Assembly (NCBI GenBank): GCA_965267435.1
Contig: OZ253960.1
Coordinates: 2,976,001-3,040,000, forward strand
Source of the DNA: JAWPMT01 sp965267435
GTDB lineage: Bacteria; Bacteroidota; Bacteroidia; Cytophagales; Cyclobacteriaceae
Direction of reading: 5' to 3'
Length of the DNA: 64,000 nt
The translations under genes and the position numbers were made by a program. Numbering within the stretch: position 1 is the stretch's first letter; every line of letters begins with the position of its first letter. Below the pieces are notes generated by a model, which did not search any database, had not been told where the DNA came from, and worked only from the letters and a program-made list of their open reading frames with translations. Positions 51,560-60,750 of this stretch are shown here, in pieces.

Positions 51560-51904
51560 CTAGTTTTTATGAAATCGCCCAGTAGTGGCAGAAGCGAGAC
51601 TTCCCTTAGAGGAGCGACCCATTCGATTTCTGAGAAGTTTCGCATTGAATCGGGCCCTCTCATACGTCTCATGGGAACTCATGCGTTGGACAATGAAGAC
51701 ATTGCTTTCGTAGGGATGAACGAGTATGAGACTTATGTGCCATCTCCCTTCGCTAAACCGGATGTGATCGATGACTATGGCTTCTTCAAGCCAGTCCGTA
51801 TGGGACAGGAAGCCAACGTCTATGTGATCACCGATTAGTTCCTCAACACTGGGCTTTGCCCAATAATCTACGAACTGCTCATATGCCGACTTACCGATCT
51901 CCAT
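51560..51904 (-). CDS. Small protein of unknown function, paralogue 1
   Basis: A 114-residue cytoplasmic protein I do not recognise. The start ATG ending at 51904 aligns with the start of its paralogue at 54417-54764; an upstream in-frame ATG ends at 51928. Shared features are a start of the form M(E/K)IxKxxYxQFxxYW, a middle DxLEEAxxxDxI and GRWHxSLxxxHxxxxNxFxxxxMSxHxTYERARxNA. The gene lies between the heparinase-like and sulfatase genes. Confidence 0.7.
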   Translation of the reverse strand: MEIGKSAYEQFVDYWAKPSVEELIGDHIDVGFLSHTDWLEEAIVIDHIRFSEGRWHISLILVHPYESNVFIVQRMSSHETYERARFNAKLLRNRMGRSSKGSLASATTGRFHKN

Positions 51905-52037
51905 GATGGTATTGATTTGGAATAACAACGCACGAAATGACGAATTGTTTGCTTGTCGCTACTCAATCAGGTGTTTGTGACCTTTAGTGCTACTAACCTA
52001 GCCAAAACCCATAATCAGGTATACAAGCTATCAAGCT

Positions 52038-53639
52038 TTATTGAGCCCATTCCGGGGATGGAAAATAGCGCATCCGGCTGTACCGGGGATAGGTATCAAA
52101 TATTTCACGGCTGGGACCGACCACACGGGGATCCCCTGTCTCACTTAGCTCGGTCATGAGCGCGTCGGACATCTCATGAATGATGTCGTTGTAGTCTGGG
52201 TCGTTGATCAGGTTTTTGAGACAAAAGGGGTCCTCCACAATGTCATAAAACTCGAACTCCGGCCGGTAGCCAACGGCCCATTGGAAATAGTCACTATGCG
52301 CGTCGTTAGCGAGGTTTTCAATCATGAAAGTCTTGGTCGGGCAGTCATCAATATCATGATAGGCGGTGCCTGGAAGATATCTGCCCTCTTGTAACCCATG
52401 CATTGGGTTTGGCTCTCGTGATTCCGGGTCCAGCATGACGGCCACGCCCGCTGGCGCTCGCTCCGGTTTCAGATTCCAAATGAGCAAATGACGGTCGCTG
52501 CGTATGGCCCGCTGAGGGTATCCCAGGTTGTTCCACCTGGAAGAAGAGTGACGCTCTCTTCCGGAGAAGGTATATTTTCTGGATTCGTCGACACGGCCGG
52601 ATTGGTCATCGGTCAAGATTGGCAGTAGTGAGCTACCAGTAATGGGGAGCATGTTGTGCTCTCTGATATCCGCAAGGTCCAACAACGTAGGTGCAATATC
52701 TATGAACCCAACAGGGTCGTCCACCTTTCTTCCCTGAGGAAATGCCGCCGGGTAACTTACGGTCAGAGGTACGTGGATGCCAAACTCATAGGCATTGGCT
52801 TTGGCCCTTGGGAAGGCCATGCCGTTATCGGAGGTCACAATGACTATGGTATTGTCCAGCTCGCCCAGAGAATCCAGCACATCAAGCATACGTGCCAGGT
52901 GACTGTCAAACCATTCGATTTCCACGGCGTAGTCCAGCAGGTCTTCACGCACGGTGTCGACATCAGGGAGGAATTCCGGTACTGTCACGTCATCGATGTT
53001 TTTGCCAAGGCGACTGCCCGACTGGAACTCAAAACGACGATGTGGCTCCGATGCTCCAAACCAGAAATAAAAGGGTGCCCCCTCCTCTCGCTGACTGATG
53101 AACTCTTCGAAATTCCTCGCATAGTCAGTTGCCCTGATACCATTGGCTGGTCTTGGATCGTTCGACTCGTCATAGCCATGTGTGTTGAAGGATGGCCCCG
53201 CGGCATTTCCGGTCCGCAGTAAGGAATCGCTCTCATCTTGGGCATACCTGAAGGGCCCCACACCCTTTCCGGTCATTCCCACGTGGTAGCCATGGTCATG
53301 CAGCACATCCACTACGGGCACGTACTTTTTGAACCAACCGGCGGCGTGCTGACCACTTTGTTCATTTTGCCAATGATGTCGTCCTGTGATCAGTGCGCTT
53401 CGAGACGGCGCGCAGCCAGGCGATCCAGCGGTACAATTGGTGAAGTATACACCGCCGGCCGCCACCCTGTCAAAAGCCGGAGTCCGCACAAATTGGGAAC
53501 CAGCAAAACTGGTATGAAGAAATGATTGATCGTCACTAATGGCGATCAGTATGTTGGGCCGCCGTGGGGGATCAGAAGGTGCATCGCAGGAAATTATCGA
53601 CACAAGTAGCCCCAAGAAAGCGAGATAGGTGTGTTTCAT
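52038..53639 (-). CDS. Sulfatase lipoprotein, N-sulfoglucosamine sulfohydrolase-like
   Basis: A 533-residue lipoprotein (lipobox IISC, C18). The start is the ATG ending at 53639 since it begins the signal. The formylglycine site is C76 in C-A-P-S-R, with the metal residues D36-D37 (SDDQ) and the later VTSDNGM. The opening PNILIAISDDQSFLHTS and GSPGCAPSRSALITGRHHWQNEQSGQ are close to heparan N-sulfatases (family S1_8 or relatives). It needs an anaerobic or oxygen-dependent formylglycine-generating enzyme encoded elsewhere. It should remove sulfate from glucosamine or another sugar in the periplasm; the linkage is not provable here. Confidence 0.9.
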   Translation of the reverse strand: MKHTYLAFLGLLVSIISCDAPSDPPRRPNILIAISDDQSFLHTSFAGSQFVRTPAFDRVAAGGVYFTNCTAGSPGCAPSRSALITGRHHWQNEQSGQHAAGWFKKYVPVVDVLHDHGYHVGMTGKGVGPFRYAQDESDSLLRTGNAAGPSFNTHGYDESNDPRPANGIRATDYARNFEEFISQREEGAPFYFWFGASEPHRRFEFQSGSRLGKNIDDVTVPEFLPDVDTVREDLLDYAVEIEWFDSHLARMLDVLDSLGELDNTIVIVTSDNGMAFPRAKANAYEFGIHVPLTVSYPAAFPQGRKVDDPVGFIDIAPTLLDLADIREHNMLPITGSSLLPILTDDQSGRVDESRKYTFSGRERHSSSRWNNLGYPQRAIRSDRHLLIWNLKPERAPAGVAVMLDPESREPNPMHGLQEGRYLPGTAYHDIDDCPTKTFMIENLANDAHSDYFQWAVGYRPEFEFYDIVEDPFCLKNLINDPDYNDIIHEMSDALMTELSETGDPRVVGPSREIFDTYPRYSRMRYFPSPEWAQ

Positions 53640-53698
53640 GGCATTGGGTGAAAGCAAGCTTGGAAACAATATTAATGAGTGCCACCCGGAAGGTCCAA

Positions 53699-54343
53699 CT
53701 ACGGCCGGGCGGATTGTGTGGGGAAATCCGCGTGGCTCTTGATCCCACGGATCTGCGATAGGTGCCTCTGGGTATGGGCAATGCTGATCAGCATCAATTG
53801 ATGTAAATCGCGATAGCTGGTCGGACCCCGACCACTGGTGGTGTAATAGGCCCTTAGGTCCCGGTCTGTGCTACTCACCAAATCAGTCATTGCACGCCGA
53901 GCACGTTGATAGCCAGCCATGGCGTCTTCCTTGGTACACCAGCGGCCAAGAGGCTCGAGATATGTTGGACTTCGGCCTGTATTCTCCTGGGTGACCATCC
54001 GATAGCTAAGGATAGCTTCATCCGAGGCAAACTGATCGGCAGCAACCGATGACATCTCTGGTAATGCGAGAAGGACCCGCATTTCACGATAAAAGAGCTC
54101 TTCGTGAACTACCAGATGTTCTACGACCAGCGAAATCGACCATTTGGAGGAGTCCTCCTGCCACTCCCATTGAGTTGGGGCCAGATCCGCCACCTCGTCC
54201 ATGACAGCATCGAAGGAAAACTGCAAGTGATCAACCAGAAACTGACGATCCTCTCCTGACCAACCAGCACGTGTGTCGGAAATCGATGGAGTTTGACAAG
54301 CAAGAAGGAATGCCAATAGCAGAAAGTACACGCTGCGGTCCAT
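53699..54343 (-). CDS. DinB-like four-helix lipoprotein
   Basis: A 214-residue lipoprotein (lipobox LLAC, C16) with a DinB-type four-helix bundle at about 30-205. The expected metal histidines are visible in VVEHLVVHE and in IAHTQRHLSQI. Related proteins are mycothiol- or bacillithiol-dependent transferases or metal hydrolases, but most DinB proteins of this sort are uncharacterised, and an exported version is uncommon. It lies between the sulfatase and one copy of the small paralogue pair. Confidence 0.78.
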   Translation of the reverse strand: MDRSVYFLLLAFLLACQTPSISDTRAGWSGEDRQFLVDHLQFSFDAVMDEVADLAPTQWEWQEDSSKWSISLVVEHLVVHEELFYREMRVLLALPEMSSVAADQFASDEAILSYRMVTQENTGRSPTYLEPLGRWCTKEDAMAGYQRARRAMTDLVSSTDRDLRAYYTTSGRGPTSYRDLHQLMLISIAHTQRHLSQIRGIKSHADFPTQSARP

Positions 54344-54416
54344 TCACCATTTTTAAGGGAAGATAGTGAATGTCCACTGGATGGCTGTTCAGGACAGCCA
54401 AGAGTAGTACCTAGTC

Positions 54417-54764
54417 CTAGTTACTAGGACAGTCAAAACGTTTGGTCAGCCTCGAAATCGCTCGATACGGCTCCATCAAGGCCTGCCGTCGGTGAATCCT
54501 TGCATTGTAGCGGGCCCTCTCATAAGTGCCATGCTGGCTCATCTCCCGGATGTAGAAAGTGTTTGGATCACTTAGGTGAATGTACACGAGGCTTACATGC
54601 CAGGCGCCATTGTCATATTTGATTTGATCAGTGATGGCCGCTTCCTGAAGCCACTTGGGCGTATCGAGGGCCAGGACATCCTTCACTCTGCCGCTGATGT
54701 CTCGTTGGCACGGATGGGTCCAATAATATAGGAATTGATCGTAGGTAGTTTTTTCAATTTTCAT
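54417..54764 (-). CDS. Small protein of unknown function, paralogue 2
   Basis: A 115-residue protein related to 51560-51904 over most of its length (MKIEKTTYDQFLYYW; PKWLQEAAITDQIKYDNGAWHVSLVYIH; MSQHGTYERARYNARIHRR). No known domain is recognised. The stop codon lies inside a short palindrome, GTCCTAG-TTA-CTAGGAC, at 54414-54430, which lacks a T-run. Confidence 0.72.
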   Translation of the reverse strand: MKIEKTTYDQFLYYWTHPCQRDISGRVKDVLALDTPKWLQEAAITDQIKYDNGAWHVSLVYIHLSDPNTFYIREMSQHGTYERARYNARIHRRQALMEPYRAISRLTKRFDCPSN

Positions 54765-54834
54765 CAGTCCACGCGGTTTTGAGCATCTCGTAGGTCAGCA
54801 AGACGCCCGGGTTGTTTAGGTTTTACTATCGTTC

Positions 54835-54842
54835 CAAATATA
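54835..54842 (-). promoter_or_regulatory. Candidate -7 promoter element before paralogue 2
   Basis: On the minus strand TATATTTG is a perfect match to the Bacteroidota -7 consensus TAnnTTTG, about 70 bp before the start codon ending at 54764. No TTTG is found at the expected upstream distance, so the call is weak. Confidence 0.28.
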
Positions 54843-55020
54843 CGCCATTTATATGAATTTGCACAGGTCTGGCTATTCCATCTACCTAAATTGCTATCTG
54901 TTTTTGTACAATTCTTAGATGGAATTGCATTGAACCAAACAACCACGTATGATCTGCAGCGGGAAGAAGCCACTTCCACGCCCCTCCGAACATGACAACG
55001 AAGGGGGCCGGACGTCGACG

Positions 55021-58000
55021 CTACCTCAACTCTTCAGGGTTGTAGTAGCCTTTTTTGTCCTGGATATCCGCCCGAACCAGGGCCACTTCTGCGGCGGTCA
55101 CGGCCTCTGCTTTGTTACCAAAAGAGTTGCGTACGTATGTCAGCACGGCAGCCAATTCTTCGTCGTTTAGTAGCTTTTCGAAGGCCGTCATTGGTACCTG
55201 ACCGGGATACTCTACTGCTTTCACCGTGATGGGACCCAACAATCCCTTTAAGGTAAGTTTGATCAAGCGCTCTTTATCCAGAATCCATTCAGATTCCGCC
55301 AGTGGGGGGAATCCCGCTCCAGGCAAGCCTTTTCCATCGTATTGGTGACACGTGCCACAGTAACCATCCTGTTCATAGATCTTCTTGCCCTGATCCCAAA
55401 CGGCCGCCAATTCGCCGGTGAGTGGATTTTCACTCGCCTTTTCACCCAGGTCGAGCTTTTTGCCGTTCAAATGCGCCTGAGCTGTCATAAAGGGCATCGA
55501 ACTCCATTGGTCAAGGGGTGATTTTGCCGCCACTTCGAGGATCTCGAGGCCACTTGTAGGCTCTAACCACGACGCCGCGACCATAGCTTCCATACGGACC
55601 CTCCCATGATCATCTGCGGCAGCTGCTGCAAAGAGCTCCTCCGCATTGGGAATCTGATGCTGGCTGTACCTCAGCACACGGACAGCCGCGGCCCTCGCTC
55701 GGTAGTCATCTGCCGTCATTAGTCGCTCAAACAGTTCCTTATCCACGGCGTTGAGGCCCCAGGTGACCCACAGTGCCTCCACCAAGTGATGCTCATACTC
55801 AGAGTCATCGGTATCCAACTGGCTTACCCAGGTTTTCATAGCTTCCAACACCTCGTCCTTGTCTCTTCCTCGCAGCTCACGGCGACTGCGGTAGCGCGTG
55901 CGATATTCCGGTAGCTTTAGGTTGTCAAGCAACTGAGGTATGCTGGCACCAGCTACCTGGGCGGGCTCTACCAATGGACGGGAAGGATACGTAATCCGAT
56001 AAATACGACCATGCTGATGATCACGCAAAGGGTCCCTGGCGTTGTGCTGCATGTGGCCAATCAACAAATTGTGCCAATCCACAACATATAGTGAGCCGTC
56101 TGGCGCAAACTCCATATCTACTGGTCGGAAGTTCCGGTCATCTGAGGAGATCAGGTCATGACGAAACTTTAGTCGATAGCCGCTCTCATCATCAATCACG
56201 GCATGTTGGCGCGCGCCAAGAAAGCCAATGGCATTGTTGAGTAGGATATCCCCCTGAACATCGTCCGGGAAGTGACGACTGGATATAAACTCCAATCCAG
56301 AAGTGGGTCGAACGAGGAATTCTTCCTCTATAAGGTTCGCAGGCCGGGGTGTGGCCACGCCGTACCTTGGCTTGACACTACCGGGCAACATCCAGCGAAG
56401 GGCTGGTCCGGACGTATCAAGGAAAAAGTTTTGACCCCAGCGATCAAAAGCGATACCCCACGGATTGGGAATGGGGAGCTGTGCCGTGCGCTCCAGATGC
56501 CGACGCTGAGGGCTGTAGCGGTAAAACCCGCCGTTGGTCGCTCGTACAGGACCATACGCTGTCTCCACATTGGTATGCAGAAATACACCCTCTGCCATGT
56601 AGATCGCTCCGGAGGGGTCTGCACAAAATGCGCTTATCCCATGGTGGGTATCATGATCATCGAAGCCACTCAAAATAACTTCCTTGCGGTCAGCGCGATC
56701 GTCACCATCCTCATCTACCAGCAACACCAGATGTGTACCTTGCGAGATATACACTCCCTCAGGCGCAAACTCAAAGCCGGTCGTGAGGTGCAATCCATCT
56801 GCAAAGGTCGTTTGCTTGTCCGCTTTATTGTCGCCATCCGTGTCCTCGAGGATGATCAACTTGTCATCCGGCTTTGAATCTCCCGGGCGGTAGTGAGGAT
56901 AGGAGGGCATCACGCCCACCCAAAGCCGGCCCTTGTTGTCAAAAGACAACTGTACAGGATTGGCCAAGTCCACAAAATCCTGTTCGGAGGCAAACATTTC
57001 CACTTTATACCCTGGCGGCAGCGTAAGCGACGAGAGGGCCTCTTCTCCATAAAGGTATCGCTCCTCCCCTCTTCCGTAATCACCCTGGACATAGTTCGTC
57101 TCTACCTCGGGCAACTTAGAGGTTCGGCTGTCCGCGGCGGCGAGGTCCATTGTTTCCCCCTTCAATGCCATCCAAATGGCCGTATCTCGGATAGCTGTCA
57201 TCTCTCTTATCTTCTGCAATTCGTAAGGGTAGTTGTCAGGGCCAAACGGATCGAATCTTCTACCAAATACGTGGACCCCGTTGGGGATCTTGAAGTCGTT
57301 GTGCCAGAACCAGTTCTTTTCGAGGACAGCCTCTTTCACCGTCTCATAATTGCCCCCTTCCGAGATTTCCTTGTGAAATATCTGGTCGATGAGGTAATGA
57401 CTAAATCTTTTGGAGCCATCATCATTCAGCTGAAAGCCATCTTGCGTCAAGGGTTCGCCGCTAGACATCCAATCTCTACTGGGGCCAAATACATCGACAA
57501 ATGTCACTCCGTTGGCTTCGCAGACCTCCTCCATGGCCTCCGTGTACATTCGTAGGTTGGCGTTCTCCTGCCGACCATCGGGAAGGTCGAACTGGTCCGA
57601 CAGGTCTTCAAATGCGATGGGCGAAACAATCGTCAACGAAGGTGTTGAGGCCCCATCATATTGCTGTGCCTTTGTGTGCTCAATAAATGCTGCCAGCTCT
57701 CCTTTGAAATCTTCGAGGCCCTCTTCCCCCTCGAACGACTCATTATAACCGAAAAATGCGATGATCTGATTGATCTTATGCCTGGTAAGCCACTGATCAG
57801 GATACTCCAGGTGACCTACGCTACCAGATGGTTCCGCGAGATCAGTTTGAAAGGCCTCCGCCCCCTCGAAAGCCCAGGGTGTTGGTCGGCCGGAATGGGG
57901 CCGAAAACCCGGGGTATTCCCGCCATCTGAGAAATTTCGGATATAGAGCTCCTTGTCAGGATAAGCAAGCTGCAGGCCCGTTTCAAAATGACCATAAAGC

Positions 58001-58140
58001 ATCACCCTCGCCCCAAGGTTGTTTCCGATCAACGCTATTCGTTGCCCTTGCGGTAGTTCTACTGGCGGAGGACTGCATTGGATCAGGGTGAAGGTGAGAC
58101 AGCAGAAAAAAAGTGACTGGTAAAAAGTGCGAAATTTCAT
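55021..58140 (-). CDS. GDSL-propeller-HEAT-cytochrome c lipoprotein (PVC-type dehydrogenase-like)
   Basis: A 1039-residue lipoprotein (lipobox IQC, C22) with four parts: an SGNH/GDSL hydrolase-like domain at about 30-260 (IALIGNNLGARVM, IIAFFGYNESF), a six- or seven-bladed propeller of the PVC/DUF7133 membrane-bound dehydrogenase type at about 375-720 (LPPGYKVEMFASE, LVLLVDEDGDDRADR, FDRWGQNFFLDTSGPA), a HEAT-like helical region at about 740-890, and a C-terminal mono-haem cytochrome c with CGTCH (C928, C931, H932) and a later methionine (PMTAFEK). It should oxidise a sugar-related substrate and pass electrons through the haem. It diverges from a ThuA gene, its common partner. Confidence 0.88.
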   Translation of the reverse strand: MKFRTFYQSLFFCCLTFTLIQCSPPPVELPQGQRIALIGNNLGARVMLYGHFETGLQLAYPDKELYIRNFSDGGNTPGFRPHSGRPTPWAFEGAEAFQTDLAEPSGSVGHLEYPDQWLTRHKINQIIAFFGYNESFEGEEGLEDFKGELAAFIEHTKAQQYDGASTPSLTIVSPIAFEDLSDQFDLPDGRQENANLRMYTEAMEEVCEANGVTFVDVFGPSRDWMSSGEPLTQDGFQLNDDGSKRFSHYLIDQIFHKEISEGGNYETVKEAVLEKNWFWHNDFKIPNGVHVFGRRFDPFGPDNYPYELQKIREMTAIRDTAIWMALKGETMDLAAADSRTSKLPEVETNYVQGDYGRGEERYLYGEEALSSLTLPPGYKVEMFASEQDFVDLANPVQLSFDNKGRLWVGVMPSYPHYRPGDSKPDDKLIILEDTDGDNKADKQTTFADGLHLTTGFEFAPEGVYISQGTHLVLLVDEDGDDRADRKEVILSGFDDHDTHHGISAFCADPSGAIYMAEGVFLHTNVETAYGPVRATNGGFYRYSPQRRHLERTAQLPIPNPWGIAFDRWGQNFFLDTSGPALRWMLPGSVKPRYGVATPRPANLIEEEFLVRPTSGLEFISSRHFPDDVQGDILLNNAIGFLGARQHAVIDDESGYRLKFRHDLISSDDRNFRPVDMEFAPDGSLYVVDWHNLLIGHMQHNARDPLRDHQHGRIYRITYPSRPLVEPAQVAGASIPQLLDNLKLPEYRTRYRSRRELRGRDKDEVLEAMKTWVSQLDTDDSEYEHHLVEALWVTWGLNAVDKELFERLMTADDYRARAAAVRVLRYSQHQIPNAEELFAAAAADDHGRVRMEAMVAASWLEPTSGLEILEVAAKSPLDQWSSMPFMTAQAHLNGKKLDLGEKASENPLTGELAAVWDQGKKIYEQDGYCGTCHQYDGKGLPGAGFPPLAESEWILDKERLIKLTLKGLLGPITVKAVEYPGQVPMTAFEKLLNDEELAAVLTYVRNSFGNKAEAVTAAEVALVRADIQDKKGYYNPEELR

Positions 58141-58241
58141 CGTGTGGCTAAATAAAAGTACCGCTTGTAATATATAGCAAAACAGGAAGACTATACCGGG
58201 AGAGCCGGACAGGCTTTATAAGGATCGAGGTTCGACCACTT

Positions 58242-58275
58242 TTTGTAGCAAACGCTCATCGGTATGAATAATTTG
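58242..58275 (+). promoter_or_regulatory. Candidate promoter before the ThuA gene
   Basis: TTTG at 58242-58245, 23 bp, then TAATTTG at 58269-58275, close to the Bacteroidota pattern but with one base missing in the downstream element. The ThuA start is 50 bp downstream. Confidence 0.28.
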
Positions 58276-58325
58276 CAATAGATTGGAGCAGATAGATTAT
58301 CCTGATTTTTCCCAAATTCTGCACC

Positions 58326-59444
58326 ATGAGAACACTTTCCTTTGCCCTGCTTACTTCGATCCTTGTCTTTGCCTGCACCCCACCGTCAAGCAAGAATAGT
58401 GAAGAGATCGAGACCAACAACCGGCCAGAACAGGTCTTGAAACTCGATGGTGATGCTGCGAAGCCACTTGTTGTTTTTCTGACCGGCGATGAGGAGTACC
58501 GGTCGGAGGAGGGTATGACGCAAATGGCCAAAATCCTCAACCAACATCACGGCATGAATTGTCTTGTGCTCTATGCACAAGACCCAGCTAATCCAGGAAT
58601 GGTCGACGCTAACTACCTTCATAACATTCCAGGTCTGGATGCCCTCGACGAGGCAGACCTTATGGTCATATTCACTCGGTTTCGTGCGCTTCCCGATGAT
58701 CAGATGCAGCTCATCGATACCTACCTAAAAAAAGGAAAACCAGTCCTTGGTATACGGACTGCTACGCACGCATTTCGCTTTACAGAAAATGATTCTACCT
58801 CTTTCAGACACTATGGCAATTACTATAATGAGGAAGGCCCGTGGCAGGGAGGTTTTGGAAGACTCGTACTCGGTGAAAAGTGGATACGCCACCATGGCAA
58901 CCATGGCAACCAGAGCACACGAGGGATGAAACCCGCTGAGGCTGCGGATCACCCCATTTGGAACGGGATCGATGAAGGAAGTATCTGGGGCCCCACAGAT
59001 GTCTATGGCGTACGGCTGCCTCTTCCGGGTGATGCACTTCCTATCGTGTTGGGCCAGACTGTCGACCGTACCGAGCCAAGGGACGACAGTGACCCGCTTC
59101 TTGGTATGCGTCCGACTGATGATCAGTTGCCTGACATGGTCGAAGCCAATGGTGAAATGATCAATCAAAATGATCCGATGATGCCAGTCGCATGGACCAA
59201 ATCCTACCAGCTCCCTGAAGGTGACCCTGGCAAGTCATTTACATCGACCATTGGTTCTTCGACAGACCTGTTAGCGACCGGCACACGTCGTCTGCTAGTC
59301 AATGCCGCCTTTTGGCTGCTTGACATGGAAGTGCCTGCACAGGCCAATGTTGACGTAGTGGGGGACTATCAGCCTACAGCATTTGGCTTCAAGGATGATG
59401 CCTATTGGGACGACCGCAATATCCAGATTGGCGCCCTGAAGTAA
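58326..59444 (+). CDS. ThuA domain lipoprotein
   Basis: A 372-residue lipoprotein (lipobox VFAC, C17) of the ThuA/trehalose-utilisation superfamily (class I glutamine amidotransferase-like fold): VVFLTGDEEYRSEEGM, LMVIFTRFRALPDDQMQLIDTYLKKGKPVLGIRTATHAF, FGRLVLGEKWIRHHGNHG and a C-terminal GTRRLLVNAAFWLL. The nucleophile cysteine of amidotransferases is absent (GIRTATH), as usual for ThuA. Such proteins accompany PVC-type dehydrogenases in sugar-oxidation gene sets; the role is unknown. It diverges from the 55021-58140 gene. Confidence 0.85.
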   Translation: MRTLSFALLTSILVFACTPPSSKNSEEIETNNRPEQVLKLDGDAAKPLVVFLTGDEEYRSEEGMTQMAKILNQHHGMNCLVLYAQDPANPGMVDANYLHNIPGLDALDEADLMVIFTRFRALPDDQMQLIDTYLKKGKPVLGIRTATHAFRFTENDSTSFRHYGNYYNEEGPWQGGFGRLVLGEKWIRHHGNHGNQSTRGMKPAEAADHPIWNGIDEGSIWGPTDVYGVRLPLPGDALPIVLGQTVDRTEPRDDSDPLLGMRPTDDQLPDMVEANGEMINQNDPMMPVAWTKSYQLPEGDPGKSFTSTIGSSTDLLATGTRRLLVNAAFWLLDMEVPAQANVDVVGDYQPTAFGFKDDAYWDDRNIQIGALK

Positions 59445-59639
59445 TCATCTGCAGACAAGCCATTCCGGCAAGCGCAGATCCCCCTGCTTGGAAGGCCTTG
59501 CGGCCCATTGTTGAATCAACTTGCTTGACCTATTGAAAAGTAGTGGCACGGGAACTTCCGCTCCCAACCGAAGGAGTGGCATAAGTGACTTTCGTATATT
59601 ACTCTCAGCCGGCCTTTTTTTGACCTAACCTGACCAAAA

Positions 59640-60740
59640 ATGAAACAAACGACTGCCGCCCCCAACCGCTACTTATCCGTGGACTTCTTCCGGGGTATCA
59701 CGATGTTTCTCCTTGTTGGCGAATTCAGCGGACTCTTTGAGCATCTAGTGGATCCTCCCTTCGAGGGTACCGTCGTCTGGTGGGTCGCTCAACAGTTTCA
59801 CCATCACCCATGGCATGGCTTACGATTTTGGGATCTGGTCCAACCTTTCTTCATGTTCATCGTCGGCGTATCGCTCGCATTTTCAGTAACCAAACGTCTT
59901 GATCGTGGCGACAGCCAAAAATCTGTAACGCGCCACGTTGTACAACGCTCCATCACCTTGCTACTCCTTGGCTGGGGTTTGTACTGTATCGATGATGGGG
60001 AGATCACCTGGCGCTTCCAAAATGTACTGGCCCAAATGTCGGTCACCTATTTGGTCGCCTATCTCATCATGAACAGGTCGTTTTGGTGGCAGGTGGTGTT
60101 TTCTGTTATCCTGCTGGTAGTGGCAGACGCGATGTACCGCTTGTTCCCTCTGGAGGGCTTCAATCAACCCTTCACGCCCAATCACAACCTCGGTGAGTGG
60201 ATTGAACTGCAGTTGAACGGCAAACTGCCCGGAGGGCACTGGGTCTCCATCAATGCCTTGTCAACCACGGCGCACACCATCTGGGGCGTATTGGCTGGAA
60301 AGCTACTCTTGAGTGAATTGGAGCAGAAAGCCAAACTAAAGCAACTGTTGGTCGCAGGTGCCTTGTTGCTGGCAGCAGGTTATGCATTTGACCTATTGAC
60401 ACCCATTGTAAAACGCATAGCTACTAGCACATTCGTCCTCGCAAGTGGCGGCTGGACATTAGTTGCCCTGGCCTTCTCCTATTGGCTGATCGATATTAAA
60501 AAGAAAGACCGCGTGGTACTGTTCTTCGCCATCGTAGGGATGAATCCTCTTTTCATCTATCTGTTTGCCCATGTAGGCGGCGCGGGAATGATCGAAAGGA
60601 TCCTGCATCCCTTCACCTACGCCCTGTTTGGCTGGGCCGGCGAAGTATCTGCCACAGTCCTTACGAGCGTCGCAGTGTGGGCGAGCCTTTGGTACATATG
60701 CTTTTGGCTGTATCAAAAAAGGATATTCCTTCGGATCTAA
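59640..60740 (+). CDS. DUF5009/NagX-type membrane acyltransferase 2
   Basis: A 366-residue polytopic protein of the same family as 19990-21108. YLSVDFFRGITMFLLVGEFSG is the signature opening, DLVQPFFMFIVGVSLAFSV the second conserved helix, and GMNPLFIYLFAHVGGAGMI the C-terminal part. The family includes HGSNAT-like glucosamine N-acetyltransferases. It is more distant from copy 1 than the two symporters are from each other. It converges with the FMN-binding-like gene, 10 bp apart. Confidence 0.83.
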   Translation: MKQTTAAPNRYLSVDFFRGITMFLLVGEFSGLFEHLVDPPFEGTVVWWVAQQFHHHPWHGLRFWDLVQPFFMFIVGVSLAFSVTKRLDRGDSQKSVTRHVVQRSITLLLLGWGLYCIDDGEITWRFQNVLAQMSVTYLVAYLIMNRSFWWQVVFSVILLVVADAMYRLFPLEGFNQPFTPNHNLGEWIELQLNGKLPGGHWVSINALSTTAHTIWGVLAGKLLLSELEQKAKLKQLLVAGALLLAAGYAFDLLTPIVKRIATSTFVLASGGWTLVALAFSYWLIDIKKKDRVVLFFAIVGMNPLFIYLFAHVGGAGMIERILHPFTYALFGWAGEVSATVLTSVAVWASLWYICFWLYQKRIFLRI

Positions 60741-60750
60741 TGCCAGCGAT

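Noticed and set aside
54414..54430. Palindrome GTCCTAG-TTA-CTAGGAC as a terminator
   Set aside because: It overlaps the stop codon and is not followed by a T-run on either strand.
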